A stretch of 41,631 nt of DNA from a virus. Shown here in pieces: positions 8,201 through 16,041 of this stretch. Location: positions 1 through 41,631 of the IMG/VR virus record IMGVR_UViG_3300047469_000108, one strand, 5' to 3'. Made by a program: the position numbers and the translations under genes. A model generated the notes under the pieces. The model worked only from the letters and a program-made list of their open reading frames with translations. It was not told where the DNA came from and ran no database searches. Within the stretch, counting starts at the first letter, position 1; each line of letters opens with the position of its first letter.

Positions 8201-9038
8201 TTGTATAGGTGCGCGTCTCAGGGTTGTAGTTGGTCGGTACGCGGATGATGCGGCCGCGCATCAGCACCGCAATCTTTGCAATATCGCCACCGAATGTCTG
8301 GGCGTCGTACTCGAGACAGCTGACAGCGGTGAGCGGGTACTCTTGATCGCTGTCGACTACTTCGGCGACGGCCTTGACGATCATCTGGTCAACGACCAGG
8401 TCTGAGTTTGCATTAGGGGTCAAGCGGCGGATGCGAATAGTCCAACGGTTGCCGGCGGGTAATTCAATACGATGCGCTCGCTCATACTCCGTGATGTTCT
8501 TGCGATCAACGGACGACACCAGCACCTCGAGATAGGGGCCGTTGTCGGTGGAGACGTCTATGGCGTAATCGATGCGCACGCCGTTGATGTTGCCGGAGGC
8601 ATCCTGGCTACGAAGGGTTGGCCAGCTCAGGCGGACGCGGAAAGCATCGATCATTGAGTTGGTGATGGTGTGCAACCAAGGGGTGCCGTAGACAAGCTCT
8701 TTCTTGACGTCGATCTCATTACTAGACTCTTGAATCCCTTCAAGGCGCGTCTGATTCAGCTCACCAGAACGGAACTGCCACTTCACGGTTGGATAATTGA
8801 TGGTGCCGTCTGGAGCCTTGACGGGAGTTCCGTTGAGCTTGACCGAACGCAAGTCATCGACCGGCCCAACGATAGGGCCCCAGCTCCACAGATAGGTGAT
8901 ACGCGCGGTAGAAATGGACGGCACACTATTGGAGGCGATGCTCGGTTGCTTCTGCTTGGACTGCCCACCTTTGCTGCCAGCTACGGCCCGACGCTTACGA
9001 GGTGCTGCGCGGCGTGATTTCTTTTCTACTGCGCTCAT
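5265..9038 (-). CDS. J: Central tail tip protein J (host specificity)
   Basis: A 1257-residue homologue of lambda gpJ. The start is ATG 9038 with GGAGGG just upstream. The basic N-terminus (KKSRRAAPRKRR) and the conserved block around residues 45-330 (LNGTPVKAPDG, SMIDAFRVRLSWPTL, WIFYDLVLHPYYGLG) match the J core that closes the tail tube. About residues 640-830 look like fibronectin type III repeats. Residues 900-1110 form a long helical, Q/A/T-rich stalk, and the end (DKAGNLEFNGPAPGG) resembles the central fibre tip. It ends the tail, contacts the receptor and probably triggers DNA release. Confidence 0.95.
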   Translation of the reverse strand: MSAVEKKSRRAAPRKRRAVAGSKGGQSKQKQPSIASNSVPSISTARITYLWSWGPIVGPVDDLRSVKLNGTPVKAPDGTINYPTVKWQFRSGELNQTRLEGIQESSNEIDVKKELVYGTPWLHTITNSMIDAFRVRLSWPTLRSQDASGNINGVRIDYAIDVSTDNGPYLEVLVSSVDRKNITEYERAHRIELPAGNRWTIRIRRLTPNANSDLVVDQMIVKAVAEVVDSDQEYPLTAVSCLEYDAQTFGGDIAKIAVLMRGRIIRVPTNYNPETRTYTTSGTGTSNGIWDGTFKEAYTNNPAWIFYDLVLHPYYGLGDRIDATMVDRWSLYRIAQYCDQMVPDGKGGQEPRFTCNLYFQKQAEAYAVLQDLASIFHGLAYWDGSQIVVNADMPGDPVYTYNQTQILNNGAIKYEGTRARDRHTLYMVSWDNPDQDFETDKEPVFDDEAMVELGGIVRDTTIGAIGCTSLGQAQRAGQWAALTEKLQTQGGVFRVGLDGDIPKPGQVIAVADPMLVGRNNGGRIAAAAGRVVTLDRDTVVPVGARLMVNLPSGKSEGRVVKSVTGRKVTLMADFSEMPQAECGWILDYEDLKLMQFYVRNVTRPEWHQYQLEVIQHDPSKFGAIDNGAVVDTRPITGIPIGSQDAPARVLISQNVVVEQGIAITVMSIAWDAAPNAVAYDVEWRWGAREWIKIPRTGELVADVRGIYSGQYLARVRAVSAMNVSSIPTNSLLTELKGKTGLPPAVTHLTTESLLFGIGLKWGFPAGAEDTQRTEIWYAPSPSRDNATKLADLAYPQSDYSMQSLLAGATFFFWARLVDRTGNVGPWFPTGNGVMGQGSSEAGPILELIKEQITETELGQHLSDRIDLIDGDGPGSVNQRIGELQVEIDNLVDALAYVPTDAYVRDNTVRVGDNLWTAIADVPAAANGSNAPPNPTYWVNSGQSIRTANALAAQITKNTADIVTIDGKTTATATQLQALKASSRDDDGEGELADALKGWDSTASFAQEVKTTAERDFAQTQRITTMDSRVGNNESKIAIVETTVATNQESTAQQIATLTASVGSNQAAIQSESTVRSNADGALSTRIDTAQATADNASAAVQTVSQAQASSDGKLSTMWSVKMQVTAGGQYVAAGIGLGIENTGAGLQSQFLVSADRFAIVNTIAGGAISVPFAVQGGQVFMNSAFIQDGSITMLKIGQYLQSDNYVAGSQGWRLDKAGNLEFNGPAPGGGRLTMTNRAIKVYDQNGVKRVQLGDLDA

Positions 9039-9054
9039 GCGCCCTCCAAAATGC

Positions 9055-9075
9055 AAAAACCCGCCGAAGCGGGTT
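9055..9075 (-). terminator. UUCG-tetraloop hairpin before J
   Basis: AACCCGC pairs with GCGGGTT around a UUCG loop and is followed by a run of U on the minus strand. It looks like an intrinsic terminator 19 nt before the J start. The 15009-15030 hairpin is almost identical. Confidence 0.7.
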
Positions 9076-9091
9076 GGTCGTGTTGGCTGAA

Positions 9092-9679
9092 TCAGATGTT
9101 GTCTTGGGTGTAAATCCCGCCAGACTCGACGGCGCCGCCGATCTCGCGCTCGCCATACAGCAGTGGATAGGGATTGCCTTGGGCGATAGTCGTGACCGCT
9201 CCACCGAAGCCGTAGCTTGGGTTGTTGCCATCGTCGTTTTTGCCTTCGGCGCTGGCCTTGGTAGTCGGCGAAAGCATTTGCACAACACCGCCTAAACCAA
9301 CAGCGGCGCCGGCAGCAAGCAGACCCATACCCAAGGTCGACGTGGTACCGCCAGTGAACAGGCCGGCCACGATCAGCACCACGCCCAGCAATGTCTGAAA
9401 CATGCCGGCCTGCTTACTACCCTGGATAATCGGTTGAATACGGATATCCCCTTCGCCGCGGCCCACCAGGTCAAGCTCTTGCTCGCCAAGGTTGCGCTCG
9501 TCGACGAACACAGCGAACACCAGGCCGCGCTCTTCGGCGCTACGCAGGTATTTCTCGAAGCCCGGTTTCATCATGCAAAGCGCGGCCATGGCATCGCGAA
9601 AGCTATAGACGTCCAAGGTGAACTGCTTGCCGAACTTTTTACCCAGCACACCGCCGAGCTTGATGGTGCGCATTGTCAT
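9092..9679 (-). CDS. I: Tail assembly protein I
   Basis: A 195-residue homologue of lambda gpI. It starts at an ATGA overlap with the K stop codon. Residues 1-90 are a ubiquitin-like domain (MRTIKLGGVLGKKFGK, FRDAMAALCMMKPGFEKYL); residues about 95-135 are a glycine/alanine-rich hydrophobic stretch (MFQTLLGVVLIVAGLFTGG). In lambda, gpI acts with L, K and J to build the tail-tip initiator and is not detected in the mature virion. Gene order M-L-K-I-J is intact here. Confidence 0.93.
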   Translation of the reverse strand: MTMRTIKLGGVLGKKFGKQFTLDVYSFRDAMAALCMMKPGFEKYLRSAEERGLVFAVFVDERNLGEQELDLVGRGEGDIRIQPIIQGSKQAGMFQTLLGVVLIVAGLFTGGTTSTLGMGLLAAGAAVGLGGVVQMLSPTTKASAEGKNDDGNNPSYGFGGAVTTIAQGNPYPLLYGEREIGGAVESGGIYTQDNI

Positions 9680-10455
9680 GGTCGGTAGTCCTTGTGTCGC
9701 AGGATCAGCTTTACCCGATTGGCCATTGACCAGCCGTAGATTTCACGGGCTGCTAGCCGACCGGGCATGTGGTGATAAATGAAGGGGCCAGAGCCGCCCA
9801 GTTTCGGCGCCGGCTCGCTGATCAGTGCAGGCTCGTCGCCCAAGTAAATAACGGCATGATTGGGGAAATAACACTCCCGCCCCGGAGTTGGTATTTGTAG
9901 CACCAGCATGTCGCCGCGCCGCGCTTCGTTGACCCGATAGAATCCAGTGGCCTCGAAATTGTCCTCATAGAGGCTTGGGCCGTCCTTCTGCTCCCACCAC
10001 AGGTCGGCCCGCTCGAAGTTCGGTAGCTGCAGGCGAGCCTCCCGCGCGTACCAGTCGCGACATGCTGCCCAGCAATCAAGCAGGCCATGGGAGAAGTCCC
10101 GGCCCAGCAGTGGTGCTTGGAAACCCGACGGGGCGAACCATTCGAGCTCACCCCCGGGCCAGCCAACAATGCCCCAAGGCAGCTCATGCAGCTCGCAGCT
10201 AACGCGATCGGCCATGCTCGGTGTCGGCGCCTTGTCGGGGTGGCTGTGAATAATCGCCAGCACCGCGCCTCGATCTTCAGCGGCAGCCATGTCCTTGTGA
10301 TCGATCTGGAAGTGATCACGCGGCGTGATGGCCAGGTTGCCGCAGGGTACATACTCACGGCCGACAGCGGACTTGATCAGCACGCCACAGGCTTCGGCCG
10401 GGTAAGCCTGTTCGGCGTGCGCGCGGATCTCGTTCTGCAATTTTTGATTGATGCG
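9676..10455 (-). CDS. K: Tail tip peptidase K (JAB/MPN plus NlpC/P60)
   Basis: A 259-residue two-domain protein. Residues 1-95 are a JAMM metalloprotease fold with Glu22, His71-Ser-His73-Pro and Ser81/Asp84 in place. Residues 115-215 are an NlpC/P60 cysteine peptidase with Cys129 (LLDCWAAC) and His201 (NHAVIYLG). Both catalytic centres look intact. The start is ATG 10455, five bases past the L stop codon; upstream codons in this frame overlap L and are unlikely to be used. In lambda the protein joins tail-tip assembly and may cut peptidoglycan during DNA entry. Confidence 0.92.
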   Translation of the reverse strand, partial: RINQKLQNEIRAHAEQAYPAEACGVLIKSAVGREYVPCGNLAITPRDHFQIDHKDMAAAEDRGAVLAIIHSHPDKAPTPSMADRVSCELHELPWGIVGWPGGELEWFAPSGFQAPLLGRDFSHGLLDCWAACRDWYAREARLQLPNFERADLWWEQKDGPSLYEDNFEATGFYRVNEARRGDMLVLQIPTPGRECYFPNHAVIYLGDEPALISEPAPKLGGSGPFIYHHMPGRLAAREIYGWSMANRVKLILRHKDYRP

Positions 10456-10460
10456 CATCG

Positions 10461-11165
10461 CTACCTCGAACTGGCTATCAGGCTCGCGCCCATGGATCCG
10501 CCAAACCGGCGGGTATTCCCCCGCAGCTTGCAGCTGCTCCACCAACCGCCGCAGCGATCAAGCGCAGGGTTATCCGTGGGCATATTCTTCTTGTCGAACA
10601 TCGCAGTGCCGGTATAGGCGCAGGCCTCCTGCCGGTACCCGCCGCGACAGGCCCAGCGGCACAACTTGGTGATCTGCTGCGACGGCAGCATCTGCCCTTC
10701 CATGTCCGTTGGACTCGACAGCGAGAACGTGACGGAGATGCTCGGTAACGCCTCGGTCTTCTGTTCGATAAACCAGAGGTTGGTTTTTGATTGGTCGCTG
10801 GCTTCCGGGTTGCCATCGGGAAAATTCGCGGCGTCCAGAAAGTGGCGGAAGGTCTCGATCACCTTGACCCTAGCCCCGGCCAGGTCGCGAAACTGGAAGC
10901 ACAGAGCGGTGATCGCCCCGCGCACGCCGCCGAGCTCATCGTCCACCTGCAGCGTGGGTGCGGCTGGGCGCCCATCCCCGCGAATGTCGAAGCCTTTTGC
11001 CTCAATCTGGAGCGGCGAATAAAGCTGCCCCTGCCAAATGATGTCGCCCTCTTGGGCATGACCATGGAAACGCCAGAGCAATCCACCCAAGCGCGTAGCG
11101 TCCAGCTCGTACAGCCTGATCTGATTGCCCGGCTCAAGCTTTTGGATATCGGTGTTGTAATTCAT
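10461..11165 (-). CDS. L: Tail tip protein L, predicted iron-sulfur protein
   Basis: A 234-residue homologue of lambda gpL. The N-terminal 160 residues match the minor tail protein L fold (LEPGNQIRLYELDATRLGG). The C-terminal part has cysteines at 169, 173, 182, 205 and 212 (LCRWACRGG, EACAYTG, LDRCGG, SCK); four of these agree with the four-cysteine pattern that binds an iron-sulfur cluster in lambda gpL. Start at ATG 11165 follows a G-rich site and a terminator-like hairpin. The protein contributes to the tail tip hub with I, J, K and M. Confidence 0.92.
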   Translation of the reverse strand: MNYNTDIQKLEPGNQIRLYELDATRLGGLLWRFHGHAQEGDIIWQGQLYSPLQIEAKGFDIRGDGRPAAPTLQVDDELGGVRGAITALCFQFRDLAGARVKVIETFRHFLDAANFPDGNPEASDQSKTNLWFIEQKTEALPSISVTFSLSSPTDMEGQMLPSQQITKLCRWACRGGYRQEACAYTGTAMFDKKNMPTDNPALDRCGGWWSSCKLRGNTRRFGGSMGASLIASSR

Positions 11166-11180
11166 AGGGCCCCGGAAACA

Positions 11181-11203
11181 AGAAACCCCGCACTTGGCGG
11201 GGT
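11181..11203 (-). terminator. Hairpin between M and L
   Basis: ACCCCGC (11185-11191) pairs with GCGGGGT (11197-11203) around a 5-nt loop; the minus strand continues UUUC. It ends 19 nt before the L start. The short U run makes it a weak terminator or an mRNA-processing structure. Confidence 0.55.
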
Positions 11204-11213
11204 CTGGCAAGGG

Positions 11214-11564
11214 TTAGGTTCGAGGGTTGAAAACTTGTTTTGCGGTGAATGTGACGGTGTAGATGTTCATGCCGAGGGCTTTTTTCTTGTAGCCGTTTGT
11301 GCGGTACCACCCTTCGGGCTCCCCGGGCGGCGCGTAACGGAAGGCTTTGTAGCCTTCGTGCCGATCAAGGAATTTCAGCAGTTCAGGTAGTTCTTCACCC
11401 GGCAGATTTTCTCCCGTATGTGTCAGGTTCCAGACTTGGCTTTTGGTGTTGATCCCAATTCCACCAGCCTGAACCATACCGTCACCGAATTCATTCTCCC
11501 AAGTACGCTGGCTGATATCGCCGTCAGCGCCCACCTCAACATCAAAAGTAAATGTCTCGGCCAT
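11214..11564 (-). CDS. M: Minor tail protein M
   Basis: A 116-residue homologue of lambda gpM (phage minor tail family), with the conserved RHEGYKAFRYAPPGEPEGW region near residues 67-85 and VTFTAKQVF near the end. Two adjacent ATG codons overlap the tape-measure stop. The second, at 11564, has the better spacing from GGAGG; the first, at 11567, would add one residue. In lambda gpM binds the tail-tip complex before the tube polymerises. Confidence 0.9.
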   Translation of the reverse strand: MAETFTFDVEVGADGDISQRTWENEFGDGMVQAGGIGINTKSQVWNLTHTGENLPGEELPELLKFLDRHEGYKAFRYAPPGEPEGWYRTNGYKKKALGMNIYTVTFTAKQVFNPRT

Positions 11565-14500
11565 CATCGCCTCCACAGCCGGCCGCCCTGTCGCATCTCT
11601 GTGTCCAGAAATTTGCCGAACTGCGTTTCCAGACCGGCAGACATCGCCTGCCCTTGACGCGCCGCTTCCTGATCACTCATGCCGGGTTGTGCCTGTACAT
11701 TGATTGGCGCATTGAACACGATCTGTGTAGGGCCGCTTGGTGCTGCTTCGATACCGGTTCCAACCATTGACGCGCGCCCGTTGCCAATCGACTCCAAGCT
11801 GCCGACGCCGATCTGGGCCTGCGGCTGTGTGCCGCCCAGGCCGTTGTCGATCCGAGAAAGCATGGCATCCAGCTTCGCGCTGGTTTGAGCAGTGGTGACC
11901 CGCTCGCCCTTTTGCAGAAACCAGCTGCCATCTTCTGGTACAGAGTCGATACCGTCATGAGCCATACCCGCCAGTGCGGTCATTCCAACAGCTGAAGCCA
12001 GCGGGCCAGTTACAGCCATGGCGGTAGCCATAGCAGCCGGTGCTGCGGCTGGGCCGATGATCGGAATCGCTGCCGTGGATGCATAGGCATTGAGTCCCGC
12101 AGTCAGCGACATTGCTGAGGCGTTCGCACCCAATGCACCGGCGGCGCTCGCCTGAGTGGTTTTGCCCACCAGCATCTGAACGCCTTGGTAAATCAACCAC
12201 TGCGCCGCCATATCACCCAGCGCCTTGAGCATCGACTTGGCGAAGTTGCCGAGCATGTCGCCCATGGCGTCACCGGCATCTTCGGCGCCGCTGGCCACGT
12301 CCGAGAAGAATGTGCCCAACCCGCCGGTGGCCTCGCTTAGCGCGGTATTGGTGATATCCATGGCCTGTGCCGAATAATCCCGCGCGGCATCCGCATAGTT
12401 GGCCCACGCCTCGTTGACGCCGTTCATCCAGTTGGTTTGCTGCTCATCAGTCGCAGCGTAGAAGTTCTCCTGTGCCAACAGCCGCTTATTCAGCTCGTCC
12501 TGTAATACCTGAGTCTGTTTGGCATAGAGTTCGGGTGTGAGCTGGTCTGTGTTGAGCTGCTCGTTGAGGGCTGTGACATCGGCGGCGTACTTCTGCCGCA
12601 TCGCGAGATCTGCGCGCATTCGATCGCGAGTCTTGTCGCCCATACCGACGCCAGCCAACTCTTGGTCGAAGCCGTCCTTCGTTGTCTGGGTTGTCAGTGC
12701 TTGGGCATTCTTGAACGCCGTCAGCTTTAGGTCGTCCTCATTGGCCTTCTTCAGCTTGTTCAGGGCGTCGAGCTCGGCGGCCATCCCGAGGAGCTTTTTC
12801 TTCTGCGCCTCACTCAGCTTCCCGAGTTTCCCTTCCTGGAGCTCGAATGACAGCTTCTGAACCTCGGTGGCATCTCTCTGCTTGTCACCGGTGGTGTTGA
12901 TCAGCTCGATCTGGCGCTTGTATCCCTCCTCAGTAGACTCGAAGTCTTTGAGCTGTTTCTTCGCAGCTGACTCTGACTCGCTAGCGTTCTTCTTGGCAGC
13001 CTTAGTTGCAGCATCATCAGCAGCTTTCTGCGCATCTTTGGCCGAGGCCGCCGAGCGGATCGCGACGATCATTCCCTCGGTAAGATCTGTATTCTCTGCA
13101 ATAAACCGATTGGCAGCTTCGAGAGCAGTTTTATCTTGGGCGGCGCCGAGTTGCTTTTGCAGTTGCTCAAGATATTTCTGTCCGACCTGATCGGCTGCCG
13201 CAACAGCAGCATTATTCTTTCCGCGAGCTGCGGTATTGGCGTCAGTCTCGCCGGTCAGTTCCGCCAAAGTTTGCCGCTGTTTATCGAGGATCCCCGTTAG
13301 ATCAGAAACCTTGATCTGCCCGGTTTCAATGGACTGAGCCATTTCTTCGGTCACACCAGGAATCTGCCTAACCTGGTCAGCTACCGCTTTCCAATCTACT
13401 GCCTGACCCTTAGATGAGTCAGAAACGGCCTTGTTGACGATATCCATCGCGGACTGGAATTCAGCAGGAAGCGGAGCAATACCCCCCATAAAACCGGAGG
13501 CGCCTGCCAAACCCGCATTCGTTAAGCTGGCTTGAAACTCGAATGCGATAGAGCCGGCTGCGGCTGAAAGATCTTTTTCTGTATCAGAGATCGAGGCCCG
13601 CAGCTCGCGTAAGGTGACTGATTGAGTCGCTCGATTGAGCTTGTTGAAACGTTCGGTGAGCTTGTCGAGAGGATCATTGAGATCACCCAGCTTTTCTTCA
13701 AGCACGCTAGTGTTGTCGTGAAGCGTAAGAAACGCGGCAGCCGCGCCTATCGCCAAGGCCGCTACACCCATCGGCCCACCCAGCATTCCCACCAGGCCAA
13801 CACCAGCGCGACTCACGCCGACCTGAGCGGCTGCGACGGCGTTAGTTGCGCGAGTCTCAATCAGGCGGGCCTCAGCAAGCTGCAGCGACATCTGGGTCTG
13901 AACGGCAGTGCCGCGCGCGGCGATAGCTTCTTTCTCAGCAAGGAATACCGAGGTCTGAGCTTTCTGTTGTTCGGCCTGCGCCACGAGCAAAACTGCTGAT
14001 GCTTGGGCTTTCCTTGCTGCTACGTCTTTGAAGGCCGAGTACGTAGCAGTCGCTGCAGACGTCGCCGCAAGCGCGCCGTACCGAGCAAGCGCAGCGACAG
14101 CGGCCATGATCGCAACATCGGCAATCGTCTCAAAGTTGTCACCGACTAAACTAATGGCCTTACCTAGAGTGCCGGTGAAATCAGTCGCTTCGTTCAAACG
14201 CCCTACGTAAACGCCGAATGAGTTAGACAGGTTTTGCACTGCATCCCTTACCGCGATGCTCATCCCGTCAGCCAGCTCACCGTTCGCTTTTGAGGCTTTC
14301 TGCAAGCCCTCCGTCAGGGTGTCCAAGCCTAGTTTGCCTTGAGCGCCGAGGCTGCGAATCTCTTCCGAAGATTTGGCCGTAGATTTGGCAAGGGTATCAA
14401 CAACTGTCGGCATAGCGGCGAGAATAGATTGCCAGCCATCAGCCTCCACCTTTCCAGTCTGAAGGGCCTTCGAGTAGGCATCGATAGCGGAACTAGCTTT

Positions 14501-14992
14501 ATCTGCCGAAGCGGAGTTGGTGACCAGAAGGAAGCTGAAACTATCCATCACATCCAGCGCTTGGCTGGTGTTGTATCCCATCGACTTGAGGCTGTCGGAT
14601 GTGCGGATATAAAGCTCTTGCGCTTCGGCCAGTGGGCGGTATGTCCGCTTTGCGGTATCGAGCAAGCGCTGCTGCACCAGATCGTATTCGCCCACGCTAA
14701 CGGTCGCCATGCCGATACGATCTGACATCTGGCCGTATGAGTCGGCCGCTTCAATAATCTTGCCAATACCGGCTGCGCCAATAGCGGCTGCCAGCGCGCC
14801 CTTGATCAGGCCAGAAGCATGTTGTGCACGCTCGCCCACACGATCAAACGCCGAATCTACACGTTCAAGGCTTTTATCAATACGTCCGGAGGTTTGCGCA
14901 ACACTGGAGTCTGCACGCGCCATCTCTTGACGCAACTGGGCAGTGGTCGCCTCAATGCGGACGAGCATCCCCTGTACGTCGGTGTCGGCCAT
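11564..14992 (-). CDS. H: Tape measure protein
   Basis: An 1142-residue protein that sets tail length and is ejected ahead of the DNA. Residues 1-60 are helical and charged (MVRIEATTAQLRQEMARADSS). About 75-300 match the tape-measure core (SYGQMSDRIGMATVSV). Hydrophobic A/G-rich stretches occur near 290-310 and 400-420, and again near 1000-1060. A lysine- and glutamate-rich coiled coil spans about 650-850. The rule of roughly 0.15 nm per residue suggests a tail near 170 nm. The start has GGAGA upstream and a UUCG hairpin 22 nt ahead. Confidence 0.95.
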   Translation of the reverse strand: MADTDVQGMLVRIEATTAQLRQEMARADSSVAQTSGRIDKSLERVDSAFDRVGERAQHASGLIKGALAAAIGAAGIGKIIEAADSYGQMSDRIGMATVSVGEYDLVQQRLLDTAKRTYRPLAEAQELYIRTSDSLKSMGYNTSQALDVMDSFSFLLVTNSASADKASSAIDAYSKALQTGKVEADGWQSILAAMPTVVDTLAKSTAKSSEEIRSLGAQGKLGLDTLTEGLQKASKANGELADGMSIAVRDAVQNLSNSFGVYVGRLNEATDFTGTLGKAISLVGDNFETIADVAIMAAVAALARYGALAATSAATATYSAFKDVAARKAQASAVLLVAQAEQQKAQTSVFLAEKEAIAARGTAVQTQMSLQLAEARLIETRATNAVAAAQVGVSRAGVGLVGMLGGPMGVAALAIGAAAAFLTLHDNTSVLEEKLGDLNDPLDKLTERFNKLNRATQSVTLRELRASISDTEKDLSAAAGSIAFEFQASLTNAGLAGASGFMGGIAPLPAEFQSAMDIVNKAVSDSSKGQAVDWKAVADQVRQIPGVTEEMAQSIETGQIKVSDLTGILDKQRQTLAELTGETDANTAARGKNNAAVAAADQVGQKYLEQLQKQLGAAQDKTALEAANRFIAENTDLTEGMIVAIRSAASAKDAQKAADDAATKAAKKNASESESAAKKQLKDFESTEEGYKRQIELINTTGDKQRDATEVQKLSFELQEGKLGKLSEAQKKKLLGMAAELDALNKLKKANEDDLKLTAFKNAQALTTQTTKDGFDQELAGVGMGDKTRDRMRADLAMRQKYAADVTALNEQLNTDQLTPELYAKQTQVLQDELNKRLLAQENFYAATDEQQTNWMNGVNEAWANYADAARDYSAQAMDITNTALSEATGGLGTFFSDVASGAEDAGDAMGDMLGNFAKSMLKALGDMAAQWLIYQGVQMLVGKTTQASAAGALGANASAMSLTAGLNAYASTAAIPIIGPAAAPAAMATAMAVTGPLASAVGMTALAGMAHDGIDSVPEDGSWFLQKGERVTTAQTSAKLDAMLSRIDNGLGGTQPQAQIGVGSLESIGNGRASMVGTGIEAAPSGPTQIVFNAPINVQAQPGMSDQEAARQGQAMSAGLETQFGKFLDTEMRQGGRLWRR

Positions 14993-15008
14993 GCTTTTCT
15001 CCGGGCAT

Positions 15009-15030
15009 AAAAAAACCCGCCGAAGCGGGT
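15009..15030 (-). terminator. UUCG-tetraloop terminator before the tape measure gene
   Basis: ACCCGC/GCGGGT stem with UUCG loop, then seven U on the minus strand. It ends 22 nt before the tape-measure start and 17 nt after the lipoprotein stop. It would also end a transcript that starts at the lipoprotein gene. Confidence 0.75.
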
Positions 15031-15046
15031 GGTGAAGTTGAAAATA

Positions 15047-15382
15047 TCAGAGACAAAACTTCGTCCAAGCTTGCTCAAATTCGCTTGGAGTCATGCGATC
15101 GTCTTTCTCGAAAACGACCAACTCTTTGCTTGGTGCGATAAACCTCTTGAAACCCACGTATCCGCCAAACGAGTTTTTGGAATTCACCTCGCCGCAAAAC
15201 CCGCGCTGATTACGAAATTCCGCGCTGCGTGGATCTTTCAAAACTGCGGTTACAGACTCTTTGGCCACGCGCTGAAATCTAATTTCCTTCATTTCGGCGG
15301 CATTCTTTGCCTTGTCTGCTTCCGACTGCCCGCACGCTGCCAGCATTAAAAATAACGGAAGTATCACTCTCAGTTTTTGCAT
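15047..15382 (-). CDS. Phage-encoded lipoprotein (moron)
   Basis: A 111-residue protein with a lipoprotein signal peptide: a lysine/arginine N-terminus, a hydrophobic core (VILPLFLMLAACG) and acylated Cys17. The mature part is small, with Cys63 (RGFCGEV) and Cys110 near the end that could form a disulfide, and RSAEFRNQRG near residues 52-61. It lies between GT and the tape-measure gene, where no assembly gene is expected, and is closed by a terminator. Such cargo is often expressed in lysogens; lipoproteins of this kind can block superinfection (as Llp or Cor do), but no homology shows this here. Confidence 0.8.
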   Translation of the reverse strand: MQKLRVILPLFLMLAACGQSEADKAKNAAEMKEIRFQRVAKESVTAVLKDPRSAEFRNQRGFCGEVNSKNSFGGYVGFKRFIAPSKELVVFEKDDRMTPSEFEQAWTKFCL

Positions 15383-15424
15383 TAATCAATCCCTCGTCCT
15401 TTGTCGGCGAAGACTATCAAAATG

Positions 15425-16002
15425 CTACGCTGACCGCTTCCCGGTAAGCGCCTCCCTCAGTTTGTCAGCCACAGTAGAAGGCGACGGCTTACCCTCCTTG
15501 GGTTTCGTCTTGCCGCCGCCGAAAGGGTTGGTCATCTGCGCCCACTCGATCTTGGCGTCCATGGCCAGAAAAAGCTCAGGCATAGGCGTGTGCCAAGCGG
15601 TAGCGGGAGACCAACCCAACCAGCCTGTAGCTACCGCGTAGAGCCGGTCGACATAGCTGCCGTTCTCGACAGCACTCACGCCGCCGGCTTTTCCTTTCCC
15701 GCGTCGGGGCCCTTCGGGTTGTACAGAGCCACCAGGTAGGCGTTCAACTGCACCGACACTTCCAGCACGCCGGTCTGCCACACCTGCTCGGCGACCGCCT
15801 CGGCTGCCTTGCCCTTCAAGCCAGCGCCGCCGGCGATGATCACCGCGCAGCCGTCGACGCTCAGTGCGTTGATTGCCTGGGACGCGCCGCGCAGTCCGCC
15901 GAAGTGCGCCTCGATCGCGCGAACGGCCTCGAGCGTGGGTTTCAGTGTGTAGGTCTCACCATCCAGCACAACGTCGACGGTACCGTAGAGGGTTTTGCTC
16001 AT
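15425..16002 (-). CDS. Tail assembly chaperone GT, made by -1 frameshift
   Basis: Product of a -1 ribosomal frameshift that joins residues 1-103 of G to 89 residues read in the overlapping frame down to 15425, about 192 residues in all. The heptamer GGGAAAG on the minus strand (15700-15694) has the X_XXY_YYZ phase relative to G and is the same slippery sequence used by lambda G/GT. The T part (YVDRLYAVATGWLGWSPATAW, then MPELFLAMDAKIEWAQM) resembles T domains of other siphoviruses. GT recruits tail-tube subunits to the tape measure during assembly and is lost from the virion. Confidence 0.88.
15676..16002 (-). CDS. Tail assembly chaperone G
   Basis: A 108-residue protein, the zero-frame product of the G/GT pair. 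It contains the motif VVLDGETYTLKPTLEAVRAIEAHFG at residues 11-35, typical of gene-transfer-agent/lambda-type tail assembly chaperones. It coats the tape-measure protein before the tube is built. The stop lies 18 nt past the slippery heptamer, so G and GT share the first 103 residues. The start has AAGGA upstream; a UUCG hairpin without a U run precedes it. Confidence 0.9.
   Translation of the reverse strand: MSKTLYGTVDVVLDGETYTLKPTLEAVRAIEAHFGGLRGASQAINALSVDGCAVIIAGGAGLKGKAAEAVAEQVWQTGVLEVSVQLNAYLVALYNPKGPDAGKEKPAA
15694..15700 (-). promoter_or_regulatory. Programmed -1 frameshift slippery site
   Basis: The minus strand reads GGGAAAG, with codons ..G GGA AAG in the G frame. Slipping back by one base enters the long T frame. 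It is identical to the lambda heptamer and sits just before the G stop codon, as in lambda. Confidence 0.9.
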
Positions 16003-16022
16003 GCGTCAGATCCTTGTGAAGC

Positions 16023-16036
16023 GGGGCCGAAGCCCC
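16023..16036 (-). other. UUCG hairpin before the G gene
   Basis: GGGGC pairs with GCCCC around UUCG on the minus strand, ending 20 nt before the G start. No U run follows, so termination is unlikely; it may set mRNA stability or processing between tail tube and chaperone genes, which need very different amounts. Confidence 0.6.
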
Positions 16037-16041
16037 TCAGG

